From NCBI GenBank assembly GCA_023150915.1, contig JAKLKA010000054.1, positions 1 through 42,378 on the forward strand: a stretch of DNA of 42,378 nt, written 5' to 3'. The notes below the pieces were generated by a model that searched no databases, was not told the DNA's origin, and saw only the letters and a list, made by a program, of their open reading frames with translations. Shown piece after piece: positions 24,940-34,400 of this stretch. Numbering within the stretch: position 1 is the stretch's first letter; every line of letters begins with the position of its first letter. The stretch comes from Polyangiaceae bacterium (lineage in GTDB: Bacteria > Myxococcota_A > Polyangia > Polyangiales > Polyangiaceae). The translations under genes were made by a program, and so were the position numbers.

Positions 24940-27156
24940 ATGCGCGTGGTGCTGATCGGGGCAGATTTCGAGGAGAACCTGGGGCTCGGAATGATCGCGG
25001 CGGTGGCCGAGAAGGCTGGCCACGACGTGCGCGTGGTGCCGTTCAACGACGCCGGCACGCGCAAGCGCATCGCCGACCAGATCGCGAAGACCCAGCCCGA
25101 CGTGGTCGGGCTCAGCATGCAGTTCCAGCACCGCTCGCACGAGTTCCTGTCACTGGCGCGCATGCTGCGGCAGCGCGGCTACACCGGCCACATCACGGCC
25201 GGCGGCCAGTTCCCTACCCTGGCCTTCAACGAGGTCCTGGGCCGCGGGCACGGCGTCGACAGCGTGGTGCTCCACGACGGTGAAGAGACGTTCGTCGAGC
25301 TGCTCGCGGCGCTCGAACATGGCACCTCGCTCCAGACGGTGCGCGGGCTGGCGTTCGCCGCCCAGGGCGGCGTGCAGAAGACGGCGGGCCGCGGCCTGGG
25401 AACCCCCCTCGACGCCCACCCGTTCCCGATCCGCTACCGCCGGCCTGCGCGCCACGCCGGCGTGCCCTTCGTGCCGATCATGGCGTCGCGCGGCTGCTGG
25501 GGCAGCTGCTCGTACTGCTCGATCACCTCGTTTTATCGCGACGCGAAGCGCGAGGGGGGCGGCGCGCTGTTGCGCTTCCGCAGCCCCGAGAACGTCGCCG
25601 AAGAGATGGCCCGCCTGACCCACGCCCTGGGCGAGGCCTGCGTGTTCTGCTTCCACGACGACAACTTCCTCTTGCCCAAGCCGGAAGATTCGCTGGCGCG
25701 GGTCAGCGCCATCGTGGACGGGCTGCGGGCGCGGGGCGTCGAAAACGCGGGGTTCATCGGCAAATGTCGACCCGAAACCCTCAGCGCCGAGCTGGCAGTG
25801 AAGCTCCGCGCGCTGGGCGTGGTGCGGCTGTACGTCGGGGTCGAGAACGTGGCGCGCGCCGGGTCAGAGCACCTGAACCGCGGCGTGCAGCACCAGGCGG
25901 TGTCCCGCGCGCTGGCGGCCTGCGACCAGGCCGGCATCTTCGCCTGCTACAACCTCTTGGTCTTCGAGCCCGAGGCCACGCTGGCGCACGTGCGCGAGAA
26001 CATCGCCTTCATGCGTGCGCACCCCGGCCAGCCGGTGAACTTCTGCCGCGCCGAGCCCTATTACGGCACGCCGCTGCAGCTGGGCCTGGCAGAGTCGGGC
26101 AAGATCGGCGGCAGCTACCTGGGCTGGAACTACCGCATCGACGACGCGCGCACCGAGCTCTGCTTCCGGATCGCCTCGGCGGCGTTCCGCGAGCGGAACT
26201 ATCGCTGCGACGGCGTCGCCAATCGCTACATGGGGGTGGGCTACGCAGCGAAGCTGGTCGAGCACTTCCACCCCGATCGGGGCGGCGCTCACCGGCGCCT
26301 GCTCGAGCGCGCCGAGTCTCTGACTCGGGCCATCACCCTGGACACCGCGGGCTTGCTCGAGAAGGCCGTCGACCTGGCCGAATCGGCCCACCTCGACGAC
26401 TTCGACGCCATCGAGCGCAAGACCGCGCTCCTGGCGCTCGAGGTGGCCGCCTCGGATCGCGTCTGGCAGCACGAGCTCGACGAGTTCTACGCCGAGATCG
26501 ACGGATTCATCCGCCGGCTCGGCGAGCCCCGGGCGGCACGGCGCGCACCGAACAAGTCGCGGCCCAACGTGGCCCTCACCGCCTCGCTGGCGCTTTGGGC
26601 CCTGGGCGCGTCGGCGTGCGGCGGCGACACCGGCAGCGATCCGCCGAAAGACGGCGGCAAGGACCAGTTCGTCGCCGATCCCCCGCCGCCCGACGGCGGC
26701 TACGACGCCGAGCCCGACCAGATGGTGGTCGACGCGCTGCCCGACGACGGCGGCAAAGACGCCAGTGACGACGGCGACTCGATGGTGGCCGATCCGCCGC
26801 CTGCCGACGGCGGCATGTCGCTGAACGACGCCGACGTGCGCCGCCTGGACGTGATCGATCAGTGGGTGGACACCGGCGCCCGGCGCGCCGCCAAGAGCCG
26901 CGATCTGCCGCTCTACGAGCCGCCCGAGATCGAAATCGCCGCGGTGCGCGTCGGCGACGCGATCGAGGCCACGTTGCGCGGCGCGCCCGACGGCGCCGCC
27001 TTCCGCTGGGAAGCCGAGGGCCCGGTCGACGGCACCGAGCGCACGGTCCGCTGGACCCCGGCCGCGGGCGCCGACGACGCGCTGCGCGTGGCGGTGCGAA
27101 CCCGGGGCGGCATCAGCGTGGCATCGCTACGCGCCAAGGCCGTCAAGACCGGCTGA
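24940..27156 (+). CDS. B12-binding-type radical SAM protein fused to a lipoprotein-like tail with Asp/Pro repeats
   Basis: 738 residues. Residues 1-130 are a Rossmann-like cobalamin-binding domain (MRVVLIGADF... DVVGLSMQF... AGGQFP) without the usual DxHxxG His (ND-AG instead). The radical SAM cluster motif is C186-x3-C190-x2-C193 (CWGSCSYC). The core runs to about 520. The tail then has a basic linker, a hydrophobic helix with a lipobox-like LGASAC (Cys560), and three repeats at 571-587, 588-605 and 606-625 of the form DQ-V-D-PP-DGG. A beta-rich domain ends the protein. The tail resembles a small lipoprotein joined in frame to the enzyme. The known core says methyl transfer or radical chemistry; that the tail is a substrate is inference only. 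Confidence 0.88.
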   Translation: MRVVLIGADFEENLGLGMIAAVAEKAGHDVRVVPFNDAGTRKRIADQIAKTQPDVVGLSMQFQHRSHEFLSLARMLRQRGYTGHITAGGQFPTLAFNEVLGRGHGVDSVVLHDGEETFVELLAALEHGTSLQTVRGLAFAAQGGVQKTAGRGLGTPLDAHPFPIRYRRPARHAGVPFVPIMASRGCWGSCSYCSITSFYRDAKREGGGALLRFRSPENVAEEMARLTHALGEACVFCFHDDNFLLPKPEDSLARVSAIVDGLRARGVENAGFIGKCRPETLSAELAVKLRALGVVRLYVGVENVARAGSEHLNRGVQHQAVSRALAACDQAGIFACYNLLVFEPEATLAHVRENIAFMRAHPGQPVNFCRAEPYYGTPLQLGLAESGKIGGSYLGWNYRIDDARTELCFRIASAAFRERNYRCDGVANRYMGVGYAAKLVEHFHPDRGGAHRRLLERAESLTRAITLDTAGLLEKAVDLAESAHLDDFDAIERKTALLALEVAASDRVWQHELDEFYAEIDGFIRRLGEPRAARRAPNKSRPNVALTASLALWALGASACGGDTGSDPPKDGGKDQFVADPPPPDGGYDAEPDQMVVDALPDDGGKDASDDGDSMVADPPPADGGMSLNDADVRRLDVIDQWVDTGARRAAKSRDLPLYEPPEIEIAAVRVGDAIEATLRGAPDGAAFRWEAEGPVDGTERTVRWTPAAGADDALRVAVRTRGGISVASLRAKAVKTG
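26650..26814 (+). repeat. Three imperfect Asp/Pro/Gly repeats in radical SAM tail
   Basis: Protein-level repeat units of 17, 18 and 20 residues. Units 1 and 3 share VADPPP(P/A)DGG; unit 2 reads MVVDALPDDGG. The conserved core is Q/S-hydrophobic-V-x-D followed by Pro and DGG. Diverged at DNA level, so not recent slippage. Confidence 0.75.
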
Positions 27157-27157
27157 G

Positions 27158-28447
27158 TCACTTGGTCTTCTGGTAATACGCGGTGATCTCTGCGGGCGAC
27201 AGCGCGCGCCGGTAGAGCGCCACCTCGTCGATCACCCCCACGAACCACGAGCCGGCGGCGGCAACGCTGCCGTCGGCGGCGACGCCGCGGCAGCCAATGC
27301 CCAGCCCCGACGCCTGATCGATGAGCGCGCCCGAGAGCGCCCGCGTGAACACCTCTGCCCCGTCCACCCAGTGGCGCACCGTCGCGCCGTCGAAGGTCAC
27401 CGCCACGTGGTGCCACGCCCCGGCCCCCACCGCCCCCGTGCCGGACCACTCCCAGCTGCCGGTCGCGTTGATCGCCTCCTGAAACAGCTGGGTCGCGCAC
27501 TGAATGCCCAGCTCGTACGAGCCCTCTTTGTTCAAGATGATGCCGCGATCGGCGGGCGCGCAGTCGCCCTGGGTCATGACCCACGCCATCACCGAGAGGC
27601 TCGTGCCGCCAACCATGTCGAGCGTGGCGCCGTCGGGCACGGTCAGACACTTGCTGGCTTCGACCTTCAGCCCCTGGCCCACCTTGCCCGCGACCAGGGT
27701 CGCGCCGTTCAGCGCGCCATGGTGCCCGTTGCCGCTCGAGTCCTTGCCGTTGCCCTCGAAGCGCCAGCTGCCCACCAGATCTTGGTCTTTGGTGCCGCAC
27801 CACCCCATCACGCAGGCGAGCCCACTCTTGCAGTCGGCCGCCGCCTGGCAGGCCTTGCCGGCCGCGCACCCGACGCACGCGCCGCCGCAGTCCACGTCGG
27901 TCTCGCTCCCGTCTTTCGCCGCGTTCTCGCAGTGGCACTTGCCGCCCAGGCACGCGCCCAGCACGCATCCAGCGCCGCACGCCCCGCAGTGCTTGGGGCT
28001 GGTCTGCGTATCCACACAGCTGCCGGCGCACACCGTCTGGCCCGCGGCACAGCCGGCGGCGCACGCGCCCGCCGAGCACACCTGCCCCGACGCGCAGGCG
28101 TGGTCGCAGGCCCCGCAGTGCTGCGCGTCGACGTTCAGATCCACGCACGCGCCGCTGCACGCGCTTTCGCCCCCGCCGCAGGCCGCCGCGCACTTGCCCA
28201 GCGAGCACACCTCGGCCGCGGGACACGCCTGGTTGCAGCCGCCGCAGTGCTTCGGGCTCGAGCCCACGTCGACGCACTCTCCACCGCACACCGCGCCCCA
28301 GCAGCTCGAGCCGTCGATCCCCGTGGCGGCGTCGCCGCCACTGCCGCCGCTGCCGCCGCTGCCGCTCGGGCCGCCGCCCTCGTCGCCGCCGCACCCGACC
28401 CCGAGCGCAAGCGCAGAGAGCACGCCGACCGCCGCACGCAGGATCAC
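27158..28447 (-). CDS. Lipoprotein with Cys-rich repeats and LamG domain
   Basis: 429 residues. Lipoprotein signal (LGVGC, Cys19) and a short Gly/Ser linker. Residues about 48-190 hold three to four copies of C-x(3)-CVD-x(5-7)-HCG-x-C-x(3)-C-x(4)-C-x(2)-GxC, a Cys-rich repeat common in myxobacterial surface proteins. The C-terminal half is a concanavalin-like LamG fold: LVGSWRFEGNGKDSSGNGHHG, LSVMAWVM, AWHHVAVTFDGATVRHWVDG and FVGVIDEVALYRRALSPAEI. This predicts glycan or protein binding at the surface. It converges on the radical SAM gene with one base between stops. Confidence 0.9.
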   Translation of the reverse strand: MILRAAVGVLSALALGVGCGGDEGGGPSGSGGSGGSGGDAATGIDGSSCWGAVCGGECVDVGSSPKHCGGCNQACPAAEVCSLGKCAAACGGGESACSGACVDLNVDAQHCGACDHACASGQVCSAGACAAGCAAGQTVCAGSCVDTQTSPKHCGACGAGCVLGACLGGKCHCENAAKDGSETDVDCGGACVGCAAGKACQAAADCKSGLACVMGWCGTKDQDLVGSWRFEGNGKDSSGNGHHGALNGATLVAGKVGQGLKVEASKCLTVPDGATLDMVGGTSLSVMAWVMTQGDCAPADRGIILNKEGSYELGIQCATQLFQEAINATGSWEWSGTGAVGAGAWHHVAVTFDGATVRHWVDGAEVFTRALSGALIDQASGLGIGCRGVAADGSVAAAGSWFVGVIDEVALYRRALSPAEITAYYQKTK

Positions 28448-28602
28448 GCTTCCAAGCGTGCGGCGACTGCGCCAAGGGTGTCAAGCCGGCGCTCGCGGCT
28501 CGGCTCACGGCAGCCCCCTCCCTTTCGTGAGATCACCCGGCGCGATGTTTCCCGAAGAGTCCGCGCCAGGCAAGCCACTCCGGCAGCGTGCGCCCAGCGG
28601 CT

Positions 28603-29244
28603 TCAGTAGAACCCTTCGCGGCGCGCGTAACGCGCGCTCCGCTCCGCGTCGTAGCTCGCGGGGTCGACCGCCTCGCCGACGATGGCCCGCAAGATCTCGC
28701 CGCCGGTCGGCAACTCTGCGCGATCGACGAAGCGCGCCGGGTTCCAGAAGTCCGAGCGGATGAAGGCCTTGCTGCACTGGGTGTACGCGCTCTCGATGTC
28801 GACCAAGATCCCGAGCTTCGGAGGCTTTCCCTCCACCGCAGAGGGCGCCAGCAGCGCCGCGTCGGTGGTGAGCGTCGCACGCCCGTGCACCCGAAAGGCG
28901 TCGCCGACCCCCGGCACGACGAACAGCAGGCCCACGTGGGGGTTTGCCACGATGTTGCGCAGCGAGTCGGCGATGCGATTGCCGGGCCGCTCGGGCAAGA
29001 GCAGCGTGCGCTCGTCCAGGATGCGCACGAACCCCGGCGGATCGCCCCGCGGGCTCACGTCGCAGCCGCCCTGCCCGTCGCTGGTGGCCAGGATCACCAT
29101 CGGCGCGCGCTCGATGAACTGCCGGGTGAGCGCGTTGAGCCGATCGGCGACCTTGGCCGCGACCAGCGGCAGCGGCTCGCCGATCAGCGCGCGGAGCGCG
29201 GCTTCGTCGTCGATGGTCTGGGCCGTGAGGCGGTGGGGCGGCAT
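28603..29244 (-). CDS. Pyridoxamine 5'-phosphate oxidase-like FMN enzyme (DR_2398-type)
   Basis: 213 residues. The core is MVILATSDGQGGCDVSPRGDPPGFV, then LLLPERPGNRIADSLRNI and ANPHVGLLFVVPGVGDAFRVHGRATL: the split-barrel FMN-binding fold with an Arg/Ser phosphate contact. CSKAFIRSDFW and a C-terminal ARREGFY follow. This matches the FMN-dependent PPOX class, DR_2398 family; it is not a vitamin B6 enzyme by sequence, and the substrate is unknown. It lies 21 bases after the sigma factor gene on the same strand, so it may be in the regulon or operon of that sigma. Confidence 0.88.
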   Translation of the reverse strand: MPPHRLTAQTIDDEAALRALIGEPLPLVAAKVADRLNALTRQFIERAPMVILATSDGQGGCDVSPRGDPPGFVRILDERTLLLPERPGNRIADSLRNIVANPHVGLLFVVPGVGDAFRVHGRATLTTDAALLAPSAVEGKPPKLGILVDIESAYTQCSKAFIRSDFWNPARFVDRAELPTGGEILRAIVGEAVDPASYDAERSARYARREGFY

Positions 29245-29265
29245 GCGCCGCGTGCTAGCCCCGGC

Positions 29266-30279
29266 TCAGCGCCCCGGCAACGTGCGGAGCAGCGCGGCCA
29301 GCTTTGCGGTGAACGCTTCGCCGGGCTCGACCTCGCGGGCGGACAGCGCCTGTGCGAAGGGCGTGGCGGGCGGCGGCTCGGCCGGCACCAGCTCTTCGGG
29401 CGCGCCGCTGAAGAACGCGCGCAGTCGCTCGAGCCAGCCTCCCCCACCCTTGGCCTTGGCCAGGCCGGCCGCGCTGGCCCGCGCGGGGGCCGGCGACGGG
29501 GGCGGCGGGGGCGCTCCACCGCCGGAGCCGAAGGCGGGCATGGCGGCAGAGGGCGGCGGGGGCGCAGCGAGCGGTGAGGGTGCAGCGAGCGGCGGGGGCG
29601 CTCCGGGCGGCGGCGGCGCGCCGACAGCCCTCGAGCGGGCAGCGGCCGGCGGCGGGATCGGCGCCGCGCACGACTCGGCCATCACGGCCGCCTCGAGCGC
29701 GTCGCGCTGTTCGAGCCGCGCCCGCATCTTGCCGAGCGCGCGGCTGAGCCGCATGCGCACCGTGCCCTCCTTGAGGCCGAACACGCTGGCCAGCTCGGGG
29801 TATTCCATGCCGTGGCGGAAGCGCAGCACGATCAGCGCGCGCTCGTTCTCTTCCAGCTGGTCGAAGGCGTGGTCGACGTCGCCGCGTCGCAGAAGCAGCT
29901 CTGGCGGCAGCGGGGCGTCGTCGGCGAAGCCGTCCACGTCATCGTCGCCGTCATCCCACGGCTCGCGCTCGCTGCGCCGCAGGTGATCGATGCAGCGGTT
30001 GCGTGCGATGGCAAACAGCCAGGTGCGGGGCGCGGCCTCGGCGCGGTAGCCGCCCAGGTGCGAGAACGCCTGGGCAAACACGTCTTGCGCCAGATCTTCC
30101 GCCAGCGCGCGCTCGCGCACCATGCTGCGGCAGAGCGCGATCACCTCTCGCGCGTGGCGGGCCACCAGCCACTCGCCGGCGCGCCGGAGGTCCCCCTGCG
30201 CCACCAGGGCCTCGAGCTCGCGGGAGGGCGACAGGGCGTCCACGCGGGCAATAGACGACGGAGCCCCCTCGGCTGTCAC
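29266..30279 (-). CDS. ECF RNA polymerase sigma factor with long Pro/Ala-rich C-terminal extension
   Basis: 337 residues from a GTG. Region 2: VIALCRSMVRERALAEDLAQDVFAQAF, then GYRAEAAPRTWLFAIARNRCIDHLRR. Region 4: LEENERALIVLRFRHGMEYPELASVFGLKEGTVRMRLSRAL. Both are complete by about residue 190. A 140-residue extension follows: Pro/Ala/Gly-rich (about 200-265), a hydrophobic-basic helix (WLERLRAFFSG) and a short C-terminal helix (FTAKLAALLRTLPGR). Usual ECF sigmas end soon after region 4. The extension may bind an anti-sigma or sense a signal; no anti-sigma gene is adjacent. Confidence 0.93.
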   Translation of the reverse strand: MTAEGAPSSIARVDALSPSRELEALVAQGDLRRAGEWLVARHAREVIALCRSMVRERALAEDLAQDVFAQAFSHLGGYRAEAAPRTWLFAIARNRCIDHLRRSEREPWDDGDDDVDGFADDAPLPPELLLRRGDVDHAFDQLEENERALIVLRFRHGMEYPELASVFGLKEGTVRMRLSRALGKMRARLEQRDALEAAVMAESCAAPIPPPAAARSRAVGAPPPPGAPPPLAAPSPLAAPPPPSAAMPAFGSGGGAPPPPPSPAPARASAAGLAKAKGGGGWLERLRAFFSGAPEELVPAEPPPATPFAQALSAREVEPGEAFTAKLAALLRTLPGR

Positions 30280-30403
30280 CGCGCCCCGCGCACTTTCTCG
30301 ATCCGAGCTGTGATTTCAGGCAGTTCCAGCGTCACCTGGCGTGCCCGGTGACACCGCGCCCCGGCCCTCCGTCGGTGCCTTCGAGGGCGACGAAGCCCGA
30401 GAG

Positions 30404-30409
30404 AAGGAG
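30404..30409 (+). promoter_or_regulatory. Shine-Dalgarno deciding the ATG start at 30416
   Basis: AAGGAG 6 bases before ATG. It sets the start of the conserved hypothetical gene 75 bases inside the longest open frame. Confidence 0.75.
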
Positions 30410-30415
30410 AACCCG

Positions 30416-31450
30416 ATGAAGCTCGACGTACAGGTGAGGAACGACTGCGTGTCGTTCGGTGACGACTTCAGCATCCGCTTCCAGCGCACGCTGCGCATCC
30501 CGGACGACGGGCGCACATACCCGCTGCCGCCCGGGCTGGGCGCGTTTCCGGTGCGGCGCGTGGACGACTATGCCGATCGCGTGCCGGCCGAGTGGGTGGG
30601 CCGCGGCGGTGTGTTTCTGCCGATGTACCAGCGCGAGGCGATGTGGCTCTCGTTCGGCAGCACCAGCCCGCACGCGGTGAAGATCGCGGTGGGCAAGGTG
30701 TGCGCGCTCACCGGCAAGCCCTGGTCCGAGCGCCTGCACGCCGAGCCGCAGGACTATCTGGTGGCGCCCCCGCAGCCCTGGCTCGACGGCATCGCCGTCG
30801 GCAAGGGCCGCATCCGGCAGTTCGTCGCGATGCCGCTGGGCATGGGCTACACCGTCGAGGGACAGATCACCGGCGAAGAGCGCTTCGGCGGGATCCAGAT
30901 CAAGGTGATCGCGCCCAAGCCCGGGCGCTTCCCGGTGCGCGCTCGAATGATGGAGTCCGAGGCGTTCGGCTGCATCCCACCGCCCTGCTGCGCCGCCCCC
31001 GCGCCCGCGGGCGGCCCCCATCGCGCCTCGAGCGCCGCCGCCAAATCCAAGGGCGCCGGCAGCATGGGTCTGGGGGCCGGCGGCAGCATGCAGCAGAAGA
31101 TCTACCCCGACCCCCACGGCATCGACACGTGGGACCTGCATCGCGACGCACGGCTGTTCGTGCACATCGTGAACAGCGAGCTGTGGCGCGAGATCACCGG
31201 CGAGCACGCGCCCGAGACGCCCGTGACCGCCAAGGAGTACCGCCGCCACGGCCTGCCCTGGTTCGAGCTGTACGACGAGCACTGCCCCGCTCTGGCCGGC
31301 CAAAGCGCCCTGCAGCAGGTCAAGAGCATCAAGCAGATGGACACAGACCAGAGCGACTGGCCGCTGCAAGACGACGACAGCGTGACGCCCGGCGTGGTCA
31401 AGAAGCTCTACACCATGGCCAAGCACCTGGTCCGCGACGGAAACTGGTGA
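30416..31450 (+). CDS. Conserved hypothetical protein, MKLDVQVRNDCVSF family
   Basis: 344 residues, no signal peptide. Highly ordered sequence with several rigid stretches: RTLRIPDDGRTYPLPPGLG, FPVRRVDDYADRVP, GGVFLPMYQREAMWLSF, QPWLDGIAVGKGRIRQFVAM, PLGMGYTVEGQITGEERFGG and a Gly-rich segment containing MGLGAGGSMQQKIYPD. The last third (WFELYDEHCPALAGQSAL... KSIKQMD) ends AKHLVRDGNW. I recall highly similar uncharacterised proteins in Streptomyces and myxobacteria, but know no function. The PPPCC motif (about 189-193) could be metal-binding. Its stop abuts the lhr stop (TGATCA). Confidence 0.88.
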   Translation: MKLDVQVRNDCVSFGDDFSIRFQRTLRIPDDGRTYPLPPGLGAFPVRRVDDYADRVPAEWVGRGGVFLPMYQREAMWLSFGSTSPHAVKIAVGKVCALTGKPWSERLHAEPQDYLVAPPQPWLDGIAVGKGRIRQFVAMPLGMGYTVEGQITGEERFGGIQIKVIAPKPGRFPVRARMMESEAFGCIPPPCCAAPAPAGGPHRASSAAAKSKGAGSMGLGAGGSMQQKIYPDPHGIDTWDLHRDARLFVHIVNSELWREITGEHAPETPVTAKEYRRHGLPWFELYDEHCPALAGQSALQQVKSIKQMDTDQSDWPLQDDDSVTPGVVKKLYTMAKHLVRDGNW

Positions 31451-34400
31451 TCACGGCGCGGAGAGCGACGCGGCCTCGAGCCTGGCGCGCGCGAGCAGCC
31501 CCTGCGACGACCGGCTGAACCCGGCGTCGCACAGGGCCGCCGCCATTTCGGACGAGGTCGCAGCGCCGCCGTCGATCTCTTCGAGCAGCACCGCCCGACG
31601 CCCGCGGCTGAACAGCCCGCACAGCGCCCGCGCGATCAGCCGCTGGCGCTCTGCATCGCGAACGAAGGTGGTCAGGCGCGCGTCGCCCTTGGCCAGATAG
31701 GCGGCCAGCGCGCCGTCGATCAACACCACGCTCGCCCCGGCGGCCCGGGCCAGCCGCAGCGGCTCCGCGCTCTCGGGCCAGGGCACGACCGCGCCGTAGG
31801 GGCAGGCGGGGTCGGTGGCCGCGAGCAGCACCACCCGCGGGCGATCGGGCCGCGCCTTCGATCCGCGCAGCCGATCGACGGCGCCAGGCAGGGCGAACTG
31901 CGTCCCGCCGAGCCCCGCCACGAAGTATCCGCGCCGCACGCGGCCCCGCTCTTCCAGCTGCTTGAGCACGTCGTACACCGCCGAGAACCCGCCCGGGATC
32001 CCCTCGGAGTGCACGGCCTCGCGCGTGAGCACGCCGTGCCGATCGAGCAGCACCTCGGCCAGCGCCAGGCGCCGCTCGGCCTCTGTGCGCGCCCCGATGG
32101 CGGGCAAGAGCGACCAGCGGCCCTCGCTGCCGGGCAGGCCCGAGCGCGCGCCGCGCAGGCGCTGTCGCCGGCTGGGCGCGGCCTCGCCGGCCAGGCGCGA
32201 ACGCAGGGGCGCCAGCGTGTCGTTGCCGACTTCGCCGGCCCAGACCATGTCCCACAGGGCGCACAGCACCTCGCGCGCGAAGGCGCCGGTGCCCGCGACG
32301 ATGTCTTGAAAGAACGACGCCCCGCGCGCCGTCAAGAGCTCGCGGATCGCCGCCGGCAGCGCGCCCGGGGCCGGCGTGGGGGGCGGCGCCAAGAGCGCGT
32401 ACCGATCGGCAAAGTAAAGCGCGATGCGCCCGTCCCGATCGCCCAGGGGCTCGAGCCCTCGCCACAAGAGCTCACCACGCGCGCAGGCCAGATCCAGCTC
32501 GACGCTGGCGAAGCGCGGCAGCCGCGCCGGCAAGAGATCGCTCTCGATCACCGAGGCCACCAGCGGCGCGCCCTCGAGCCGCTCGACCACCGACAGCACG
32601 CCGTCCGGTCCGACCCCGCCGAGGCCCAGATCGTGCCAGTCGCACGCGAAGCGCGCGAAGCTCTCGGCGTCCACCGGTTCGATCTGGTGGCGCAGCTTGG
32701 CCAGCGAGCGGCGCTTGAGGGTGCGCAGCACGCCGGCGTCGCACAGCTCGCTGCCGCGGCCCCCAGGCAAGAGCTCGCCCTCGACGACCCGACCCTGGGC
32801 GATCAACCGCGCGAACGCCGGCCGCACGTCCACGCCGAAGCGACGGCTGGCCAGCTCGAGGGTGAAGGGGCCGTGGGTGCGGGCAAAACGCGAGCAGAGA
32901 TCCCCCAGCGCGTCGGCCACCGGCTCGAGCAGCGCGGCCGGCACGCCCGGCGGAACGGCCACGCCCAGCGCTTCGCAGAGGCGCCCCACGTCCTCCACCG
33001 CGGCAAGCCGCAGCGTCCCGGCCATCACCACCCGGAAGGCTCGCCCCTCGCCCTCGAGGGCGCCGACGAGCGGCGCGGGATCGCCCGCGCAGCGCGCGCC
33101 GATCTCGTCCAGCGACAGCGGCCCGAGCGCCAGCAAGAGATCGTGGAGACCGTCGGCGTGGCCGACGCAGGGCTCGGTCAAGCGCTGAAGCGATCGCTCG
33201 GTCTCTTCGATCGCCTCGGCGTCCAAGAGCTCGCGCAGCTCGGCCTCGCCCAAGAGCTCGGCCAGCTCGCCCTGATCGATGGTCAGGGCGCGCGCTCGGC
33301 GCTCGGCCAGCGGCGCGTCGCCGTCGTACATGAAGTTGCCGACATACGAGAACAGCAGTGCCGCAGCGAAGGGCGACGCGCGGCGGGTGTCCACCGTGAC
33401 CAGCGCGATCGCGCGGGACTCGATGCGCCGGAGCACCTCGGTCAGGGCAGGCACGTCGAACACGTCGCGCAGGCACTCGCGATAGGTCTCGAGCAGGATC
33501 GGAAAGCTGCCGTAGCGCGCCGCGACCCGCAGCAGATCGGCCGAGCGCTTGCGCTGCGCCCAGAGCGGGCTGCGCTTGCCCGGGTAACGCCGGGGCAAGA
33601 GCAACGCCCGAGCGGCGTTCTCGCGAAAGCGCGCCGCGAACAGCGAGCTCTGCCCCAGGCTCTCGATCAGCAGATCTTCCAGCTCGGCCGCGCCGGGGAT
33701 GAAGGCCGCCAGATCCGGCGGCTCGTCGCTCTCGGGGAAGCGAAACACGAGGCCATCGTCGGACCACACGCACTCGATCTCGGCCGAGCTCACGCGCCGC
33801 AGCTTGGCCTGGATGGCCAGGGCCAGCGGCGCGAGCACCCGCGCGCCGAGCGCCGACAAGAGGCACACGCGGAAGTCCCCCACCTCGTCCACGAAGCGCT
33901 CGATCACCCAGCACCGATCGCTGGGCACGCGCCCGGTGGCCTCGCGCTCGGCCCGCACGTAGGCGACCAGGTTCTCTGCGGCGCGGGCGTCGAGCGCGTG
34001 ATCGTGCACCAGCCGCTCGCTGGCCCCGGCCTCGAGCCCGGCGATCTCGCGCGCCAGGGCGCCCATCGCCTCGCCCAGCTCCGGCGCGCGCCCCGGCCGA
34101 TCGCCGTGCCAGAACGGCATGCGCCCCGGCTCGCCCGGCGCCGGCGTGACCAGCACGCGGTCGTGGCTGATGTCGTCGATCCGCCAGCTCGAAGCGCCGA
34201 GCACGAAGACGTCGCCCGTGCGGCACTCGAACACCATCTCTTCGTCGAGCTCACCCACCCGCACGGGGCGATCTTCCGTGCCCGCCAGGAACACGCCGTA
34301 CAGCCCGCGGTCGGGGATGGTCCCGGCGTTGACCACGGCCAGCCGCTTGGCGCCGCGGCGTGCGCGCACCACCCGCGCGGCGCGGTCCCAGGTCAGGCGC

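Noticed and set aside
28505-28605. Read-through of the TGA ending the FMN oxidase-like gene as Sec
   Set aside because: There is no Cys partner, no conserved continuation and no hairpin in range; it is a normal stop after a complete family-length protein.
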